Shown here piece after piece: positions 59,014 through 64,000 of a DNA stretch of 64,000 bases; within the stretch, counting starts at the first letter, position 1; every line of letters begins with the position of its first letter. The position numbers and the translations under genes were made by a program. The stretch spans positions 3,085,001-3,149,000 of the forward strand of contig NZ_CP113524.1 of the NCBI RefSeq assembly GCF_026723765.1, in the 5' to 3' direction. The notes under the pieces are model-generated. The model saw only the letters and a list, made by a program, of their open reading frames with translations, was not told where the DNA came from and searched no databases. This stretch comes from Lacrimispora xylanolytica. GTDB taxonomy: Bacteria > Bacillota > Clostridia > Lachnospirales > Lachnospiraceae.

Positions 59014-60534
59014 ATGAATTTCTTTAAAAATGCCCCTGAGAAAGGGAAAGGTATCCAGGATCATTATTCTGCCATGGCTCCATTTCTAATCCGTATGAGC
59101 ATCCTGTTTTCATTTTTACTGGGAGCCTCTTTAATCGGATATAGTTTTAAAGCGCTCCAATTACAGGAAACTAATATAGCCATTGTTTATCTGCTGGCTG
59201 TACTTTTAACGGCACGGTATACGGGAGGATACCTTTTTGGCTTCTGGGTCTCTCTCTTTGCAGCCTTTATCTTTAATTTTTTATTTATGGAGCCTTATTA
59301 CACGTTTTCCGTTAATACACCAAATTATATTATAACCTTTACCATTATGGCAATCACTGCCTTTATTACCAGTACCTTAACGACCCATGCCAAGCAAAAT
59401 GCCATTCAGGCCAGAGAACGGGAAGAGGAAGCGAAGGCTCTCTATTCCCTTACCAACCGTTTGACCGATGCAGCGGACATTCCTGAAATCGCAGACATTG
59501 CAGCAAGTGCAGTCTGTGAGATGTTAAACTGCAGGGTCGGCTGTGTCTGCTTTGATGAGTCCGGGAAACCGGATGAGGCCTTTACCCGGCAGTTTTCTCC
59601 AAAGAATGGGACGACGAAAGAGGTAACCTCACAGAAATCCTTTTTTGACTGGCTCATATCCGGAAGGGATTCCACCTTAGGCGTCATAAGAATTCCCATG
59701 GATGATGCAAAGCGCATGACTTCTACCCAGACACGGCTGCTTCAGGGTATGATTGAAAATACAGCACTTGCCATGGACCGTTTTCATGCCGCCGAGCAGC
59801 GGCGTAAAACAAATGAGGCCATCGTCCAGGAGCGTTACCGGGGCAATCTGCTTCAGGCTATCTCTCACGATCTTCGGACTCCTCTTACAGGCATTATGGG
59901 AACAGCAGAAATGCTTCTTACCATGACAGGGAAGGACGACAACCGGTATGAACTGATTAAGGAAATATACGGAGACGCGGACTGGCTCCATTCTCTGGTG
60001 GAAAACATCCTAAGTCTCACCCGCCTGCAGGAAGGAAAATTAGTTCTTCATAAGCAGGAGGAAGCCGGGGAGGAAGTCATAGGTGCTGCGGTACACCATG
60101 TCCTGCACCTTCATCCGGAGCACGACATATGGGTTACTGCCCCTGAGGAACTGCTTCTCATTCCCATGGACGCCAAATTAATCCGACAGGTTCTGATCAA
60201 TCTTTTGGACAATGCCATCAAGCATACAAAGCCGGAACAGGAAATCCAGGTCTCCTTAAAAAAGGAGAACAGCGGTAATTATGCTGTTTTCTCTGTCTGT
60301 GACCATGGGGAAGGCATTGATGCATCAGACATTTCTAATATCTTTCAAATGTTTTATACCTCTGCTTCCAGGCGAAACGACGTTAAGCTGGGGGTTGGAC
60401 TGGGGCTGACCTTATGCGAAGCCATTGTGAAAGCTCACGGTGGGGAAATTAAAGCAAGGAACAGGGAGAATGGACCGGGCGCAGAATTTATTTTCACCCT
60501 TCCTTTCAAGGAGAATTTTCATGAATCTAAATAA
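59014..60534 (+). CDS. KdpD-like sensor histidine kinase lacking the N-terminal KdpD domain
   Basis: A 506-residue kinase. Four membrane helices of the DUF4118 type occupy about residues 25-120 (IAIVYLLAVLLTARYTGGY, LFGFWVSLFAAFIFNFLFM). A GAF-like region (about 140-250) follows, then HisKA with AISHDLRTPLTGIMG (His near 284) and the ATPase domain (QVLINLLDNAIKHTK, KLGVGLGLTLCEAIVKAHGG). This is the C-terminal half of KdpD; the usual 370-residue KdpD and universal-stress domains are absent. It may sense potassium or another ion. AAAGGAG precedes the ATG. The response regulator overlaps its 3' end. Confidence 0.9.
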   Translation: MNFFKNAPEKGKGIQDHYSAMAPFLIRMSILFSFLLGASLIGYSFKALQLQETNIAIVYLLAVLLTARYTGGYLFGFWVSLFAAFIFNFLFMEPYYTFSVNTPNYIITFTIMAITAFITSTLTTHAKQNAIQAREREEEAKALYSLTNRLTDAADIPEIADIAASAVCEMLNCRVGCVCFDESGKPDEAFTRQFSPKNGTTKEVTSQKSFFDWLISGRDSTLGVIRIPMDDAKRMTSTQTRLLQGMIENTALAMDRFHAAEQRRKTNEAIVQERYRGNLLQAISHDLRTPLTGIMGTAEMLLTMTGKDDNRYELIKEIYGDADWLHSLVENILSLTRLQEGKLVLHKQEEAGEEVIGAAVHHVLHLHPEHDIWVTAPEELLLIPMDAKLIRQVLINLLDNAIKHTKPEQEIQVSLKKENSGNYAVFSVCDHGEGIDASDISNIFQMFYTSASRRNDVKLGVGLGLTLCEAIVKAHGGEIKARNRENGPGAEFIFTLPFKENFHESK

Positions 60535-61222
60535 CAGAAAAATCCTGATTGTTGAAGACGACAAGCAAATAAGAAATTTCATCAGCTATTCCCTTGATCA
60601 GGAAGGGTTTGCCTATGTCACATCAGGCACCGGTCAGGGGGCTCTCTCTATCCTTTTGTCGGATCAGATTGATATTATGCTCCTGGATCTTGGACTGCCG
60701 GATCTTGACGGCATGGAGGTGATTAAGAAGGTGAGGGAATGGTCAGAGCTCCCCATCATCGTGGTTTCTGCCAGAGATCAGGACAAGGAAAAGGCAGCGG
60801 CACTTGACTTAGGGGCAGACGATTATCTCACAAAGCCATTTTCCGCCACAGAGCTTCTTGCCCGAATCCGGGTGGCACTGCGGCACTTAAATCAGCACAA
60901 TGGACCGGAAAGGGCCCAGAACCACCTTCAGGCAGGTGACCTACAAATTGATTTTGAAAAAAGGCTGGTCTATCTGGAAAATCAGGAAGTACATGTAACT
61001 CCTATGGAATACAGCCTCTTGACCCTGTTCTTTAAAAACATGGGAAAGGTACTGACCACAAAGCAGATACTGACTGAGATCTGGGGGATTCACTACGGCA
61101 ATGACACCCAGGCCCTCCGGGCTCTTATGGCCGGCCTCAGGCGGAAAATCGAAAAAAATCCAGCCAAACCTCGTTATATTATAACGGAAATAGGGGTTGG
61201 GTACCGGCTGGTTGACGAGTAG
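60521..61222 (+). CDS. KdpE-like OmpR-family response regulator
   Basis: A 233-residue regulator. The receiver domain starts KILIVEDDKQIRNFI; the phosphoacceptor Asp lies in IMLLDLGLPDLDGM (about residue 54), and the conserved lysine in ADDYLTKPFSATELLARI. The winged-helix DNA-binding domain (about 135-233) has VTPMEYSLLTLFFKN and the RYIITEIGVGYRLVD ending typical of KdpE. ATG 60521 follows AAGGAG inside the kinase gene (14-base overlap). In-phase repeats before the next gene are its likely binding sites. Confidence 0.92.
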   Translation: MNLNNRKILIVEDDKQIRNFISYSLDQEGFAYVTSGTGQGALSILLSDQIDIMLLDLGLPDLDGMEVIKKVREWSELPIIVVSARDQDKEKAAALDLGADDYLTKPFSATELLARIRVALRHLNQHNGPERAQNHLQAGDLQIDFEKRLVYLENQEVHVTPMEYSLLTLFFKNMGKVLTTKQILTEIWGIHYGNDTQALRALMAGLRRKIEKNPAKPRYIITEIGVGYRLVDE

Positions 61223-61257
61223 ACAGGCAGCAACAATCTAACCATCATCGATAAAAG

Positions 61258-61303
61258 AAAAACCGGGATAAGAAGTTCTTTATGACTTCTTATCCCGGTT
61301 TTT
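61258..61303 (+). terminator. Strong terminator after the response regulator
   Basis: The 19-base perfect arms (61258-61276 and 61285-61303) centred on CCGGGATAAGAAG, with an eight-base loop, end in a T run. The pump gene downstream therefore needs its own promoter. Confidence 0.88.
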
Positions 61304-61305
61304 CT

Positions 61306-61368
61306 TTCTCACATCGTTCCAATACCGTTCTCACACCATTCTCACACCCCCTCTTCCATTCTCACACC
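61306..61368 (+). promoter_or_regulatory. Four in-phase direct repeats upstream of the P-type ATPase
   Basis: TTCTCACATC at 61306, then TTCTCACACC at 61328, 61339 and 61359, with spacings of 22, 11 and 20 bases, that is, near whole turns of DNA. This is the pattern used by OmpR/PhoB-family activators. The last copy lies at the -35 position of a -10 box TATGAT (61388-61393), which has no -35 consensus of its own. I infer that the KdpE-like regulator binds here. Confidence 0.65.
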
Positions 61369-61488
61369 CCACTCACAAAATAAGAGCTATGATAGAAATT
61401 ACCAAATCGATCTGGCAAAGCAATGAAAAAGCAGACGGCTTTTTCCCAGGCTGTCAATCTACGAAAAAGGATAGGAAGATAGATCGCT

Positions 61489-64000
61489 ATGAGTAAAACA
61501 TTAAAGCAAGCATTTTCTCCCGATGTGTTATCCGATTTACAAAAACTGCCCGTAAAAGAGGTGTATTCTGCTTTAAACACCGGAGAAAAAGGGCTGTCAA
61601 AATCAGAGGTCGCCACGCGCATCCACCAGTTTGGAAAAAATGCGCTCCAGGAGAAGAAGGACCAGCCCCTTATCTTTAAATTTCTCTCTAACTTTACCCA
61701 CTTTATGGCCATTCTCCTCTGGTGCGCAGGCTTAGTGGGCTTCATTGCCCAGCTGCCTGAACTTGGAATTGCAATCTGGATGGTAAATATCATAAACGGT
61801 GCGTTCAGTTTTTGGCAGGAATTCCGGGCTGGCAAAGCAACTGAGGCTTTAAAGAAGCTCCTTCCAGATTATGCCCGTGTGGTCCGGGACGGGGAAGAGC
61901 AAAAAATACTGGCAGAGGATCTGGTCCCTGGTGATCTCATCCTCCTTGGAGAAGGGGACCGCATTTCAGCCGATGCCCGTCTGGTGGAGGACAATGATTT
62001 AAGCGTGAATCAATCCACCCTGACCGGAGAATCCCATCCAGTCCACAAATCTAAGGATGAGGTAATACGAGATGACCTCTCACGTTCCGAACAGCCTGAT
62101 ATGATTTTCGCCGGAACCAACGTAGCGGCAGGAACCTGTAAGGCAATTGTCTATGCGACCGGTATGAATACGGAGTTTGGAAAAATTGCAGGCCTTACCC
62201 AGACGCTGAAAGAAGAATTAAGTCCTCTTCAAAAAGAGATGAATAAGCTGACCAGGACTGTTTCCATTCTTGCCATCAGCATTGGTGTCGTATTTTTCCT
62301 GCTGTCCATTCTGCTGGTTGGTACAGAATTAGCCGTGGCATTTATTTTCGCCATGGGTATGATCGTAGCGTTTATCCCGGAGGGACTCCTTCCCACCGTT
62401 ACCTTATCCCTTGCCATGGGCGTTCAGCGGATGGCCAAAAGAAATGCCCTCATCAAACGTCTTTCTGCTGTGGAGACACTGGGCTGTACCACTGTTATTT
62501 GTACGGATAAAACAGGAACTCTGACCCAAAATGAGATGACCGTAAGCAATATCTTTATCGGGGGAAAATCCCTTGATGTAACCGGAGTAGGTTATGACCC
62601 TTCGGAAGGCAGAATTCTAGAAAATGGACACCCTGTGGCTCCCGGAACACCAGATTTAAGCAGGCTCTTAAGTGCAGCGGCCCTTTGCTGCAACGCTCAT
62701 CTCGTACCCCCAGGCCCGGAATCCTCCCGTTTTACTGTACTTGGAGACCCCACTGAGGCCGCTCTGCTGGTGGCTGCCCAAAAGTACGGCCTAGCACCAG
62801 AGGATTTAAATAAGAAAGAACTCCGCCTTCGTGAGCTGCCATTTGATTCTGTAAGAAAACGGATGACCACGATTCACCAGGTCTCAAACGACCGGATCGC
62901 CTTTACAAAAGGCGCTCCAAAGGAAGTTCTTGAGCTATGCACCCACATAAGGGTTAATGGAACCTCCATGGAAATGGACGGAAAGACCCGTGCCGAAATC
63001 ATGGAAATCAATGACCGTTATGCAAGAAACGGCCTCAGAGTCCTTGCCGTTGCATCCAGAAACCTAAAAGGCATTACCGGAATTCCTCAAAGCTTAAGCC
63101 AATATACCCCGGAACTTATTGAGCAGGAGCTTACCTTTTTAGGTCTCATTGCCATGGTTGATCCTCCCCGTCCGGAAGTATCCGAAGCGGTTAAGAAATG
63201 TCACAGGGCAGGCATACGGATTATCATGATCACCGGTGACTATGGTCTCACGGCAGAAAGCATTGCCCGCCGAATCGGAATTATAAAAGGGGAACATCCA
63301 AGAATTATTACAGGAATCGAACTTGGGAAAATGCAGCCGGAAGAACTTAAGAAAGCCCTGGAGGGTGAAGTACTCTTTGCCAGAGTGGCGCCGGAACAAA
63401 AGCTGCAGGTGGTAAGTGCACTTCAGGAGATGAAGCATATCGTTGCGGTTACAGGCGACGGAGTCAACGATTCTCCAGCTTTAAAAAAGGCAGACATCGG
63501 TGTTGCCATGGGACTTTCCGGCACTGATGTGGCAAAAGAGGCTGCTGACATGATCCTGACCGATGATAACTTCGCTTCCATTGTCAATGCAGTGGAGGAA
63601 GGGCGTGCAGTCTACAATAATATTCGTAAATTTGCAGTGTACATTTTTAACAGCAATATGGCTGAGGCAGTGCCTATGATTTTCTATCTCTTCTCCAGAG
63701 GTACGATTCCACTTCCCCTGACCATTATGCAGGTACTTTGTATTGACCTTGGAACCGATATGGTACCGGCCATGGGTCTGGGTGCAGAATCACCGGAGCC
63801 TGGCATCATGGATATTCCACCCCGTTCACAAAAAGAGTCTCTGCTGACTAAAAAACTGCTTTCACGTGCCCTCTTATGGTACGGCTCCATGGAAGCAATC
63901 GCCTGTATGGCTGCTTTCTTTTACCTAAACTGGCTGAACGGCTGGCCTGGTACTCCCCTTCCCGGTACAGGGACCATTTACCGGATGGCGACCACCATGA
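61489..64000 (+). CDS. P-type cation ATPase of the P2 (Na,K-ATPase-like) group, cut by window end
   Basis: The first 837 residues are present. Signs are the actuator TLTGES (near 178), FIPEGLLPTVTLSLAMG in helix M4 (near 296), the phosphorylated Asp in ICTDKTGTLTQNEMTV (near 339), and the hinge TGDGVNDSPALKKADIGVAM (near 655). The M5-M6 part with FNSNMAEAVPMIF and VLCIDLGTDMVPA is much closer to P2C Na,K/H,K-ATPases than to P2A calcium pumps. The likely ions are Na+, K+ or H+. ATG 61489 follows AGGAAG by nine bases. It sits after a KdpDE-like pair and an activator-type promoter. Confidence 0.88.
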   Translation, partial: MSKTLKQAFSPDVLSDLQKLPVKEVYSALNTGEKGLSKSEVATRIHQFGKNALQEKKDQPLIFKFLSNFTHFMAILLWCAGLVGFIAQLPELGIAIWMVNIINGAFSFWQEFRAGKATEALKKLLPDYARVVRDGEEQKILAEDLVPGDLILLGEGDRISADARLVEDNDLSVNQSTLTGESHPVHKSKDEVIRDDLSRSEQPDMIFAGTNVAAGTCKAIVYATGMNTEFGKIAGLTQTLKEELSPLQKEMNKLTRTVSILAISIGVVFFLLSILLVGTELAVAFIFAMGMIVAFIPEGLLPTVTLSLAMGVQRMAKRNALIKRLSAVETLGCTTVICTDKTGTLTQNEMTVSNIFIGGKSLDVTGVGYDPSEGRILENGHPVAPGTPDLSRLLSAAALCCNAHLVPPGPESSRFTVLGDPTEAALLVAAQKYGLAPEDLNKKELRLRELPFDSVRKRMTTIHQVSNDRIAFTKGAPKEVLELCTHIRVNGTSMEMDGKTRAEIMEINDRYARNGLRVLAVASRNLKGITGIPQSLSQYTPELIEQELTFLGLIAMVDPPRPEVSEAVKKCHRAGIRIIMITGDYGLTAESIARRIGIIKGEHPRIITGIELGKMQPEELKKALEGEVLFARVAPEQKLQVVSALQEMKHIVAVTGDGVNDSPALKKADIGVAMGLSGTDVAKEAADMILTDDNFASIVNAVEEGRAVYNNIRKFAVYIFNSNMAEAVPMIFYLFSRGTIPLPLTIMQVLCIDLGTDMVPAMGLGAESPEPGIMDIPPRSQKESLLTKKLLSRALLWYGSMEAIACMAAFFYLNWLNGWPGTPLPGTGTIYRMATTM

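Noticed and set aside
61362-61835. A minus-strand frame of 157 codons over the pump promoter and start.
   Set aside because: It lies opposite the P-type ATPase coding sequence and the phased repeats, and shows no recognisable domain or ribosome site.
1-64000. CRISPR arrays, tRNA or rRNA genes, insertion sequences, prophage or integrase genes.
   Set aside because: No regularly spaced repeats, transposase or integrase motifs, or tRNA-like cloverleaf sequences were found. Gene spacing is tight and uniform.

Overview
The window looks like chromosome from a strictly anaerobic, spore-forming Firmicute of the Lachnospiraceae (Lacrimispora / Clostridium saccharolyticum-like). The grounds are moderate-to-low GC, strong AGGAGG ribosome sites, a YtvI-type sporulation protein, HPr/EI of the Gram-positive type, the CdaA/CdaR pair, agr-type peptide signalling, and an assimilatory sulfate module built from AprAB. 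This placement is inference. No rRNA, tRNA, CRISPR array, insertion sequence or prophage was recognised.

Layout. 1-1846: end of an ABC ATPase and two ABC-2 permeases. 1932-2732: an LCM-type methyltransferase with its own consensus promoter and palindromic operator. 2895-7324: a GH25-like lysozyme homologue, YtvI, HisC and a second aminotransferase. 7414-11232: a large PAS/GGDEF/EAL protein. 11580-13459: a Ddl plus DapF-like pair, with AraC regulator 13605-14456 divergent. 14543-17945: an oligosaccharide-polymerase-like protein, then ptsI and ptsH. 18001-21597: the c-di-AMP operon (two membrane proteins, cdaA, cdaR). 21764-26387: a MacAB-like efflux operon with two paralogous permeases. 26561-29277: a chemoreceptor and a CDP-alcohol phosphatidyltransferase. 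29384-37843: one eight-gene sulfate uptake and reduction operon (sbp-cysT-cysW-cysA-aprA-aprB-cysD-cysN). 38255-40209: SodA-like protein, a small unknown and a YczE-like membrane protein. 40329-48191: agr quorum sensing joined to a radical-SAM peptide cluster. 48398-50125: flavin reductase and divergent AraC. 50309-53837: lysS, greA, dusB and a small unknown. 53963-58286: LacI regulator divergent from uxaA-uxaB. 58339-58866: GNAT acetyltransferase. 59014-64000: KdpDE-like two-component system followed by a P-type ATPase cut by the window end.

The most interesting part is 40329-48191, all on the minus strand. It runs agrA, agrC, agrB, agrD, a 46-residue Cys-rich peptide gene (45066-45206), a radical SAM/SPASM maturase, a TIGR04066-like protein, a small acyl-carrier-related protein lacking a phosphopantetheine serine, and an ABC exporter. 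I read it as a ribosomally made, Cys-modified peptide whose production may be tied to population density through the adjacent agr signal. The families are recognisable; the coupling and the product are inference.

A second candidate is 59014-64000. A KdpD/KdpE-like pair sits upstream of a P2C (Na,K-ATPase-like) pump instead of kdpFABC. Between them lie four copies of a TTCTCACA(C/T)C repeat on one helical face, ending where the pump promoter's -35 should be. Other points of note are a DapF homologue with serine at both catalytic cysteine positions, a GH25 protein lacking two of its usual aspartates, and paired palindromic operators flanking the uxa promoter region.
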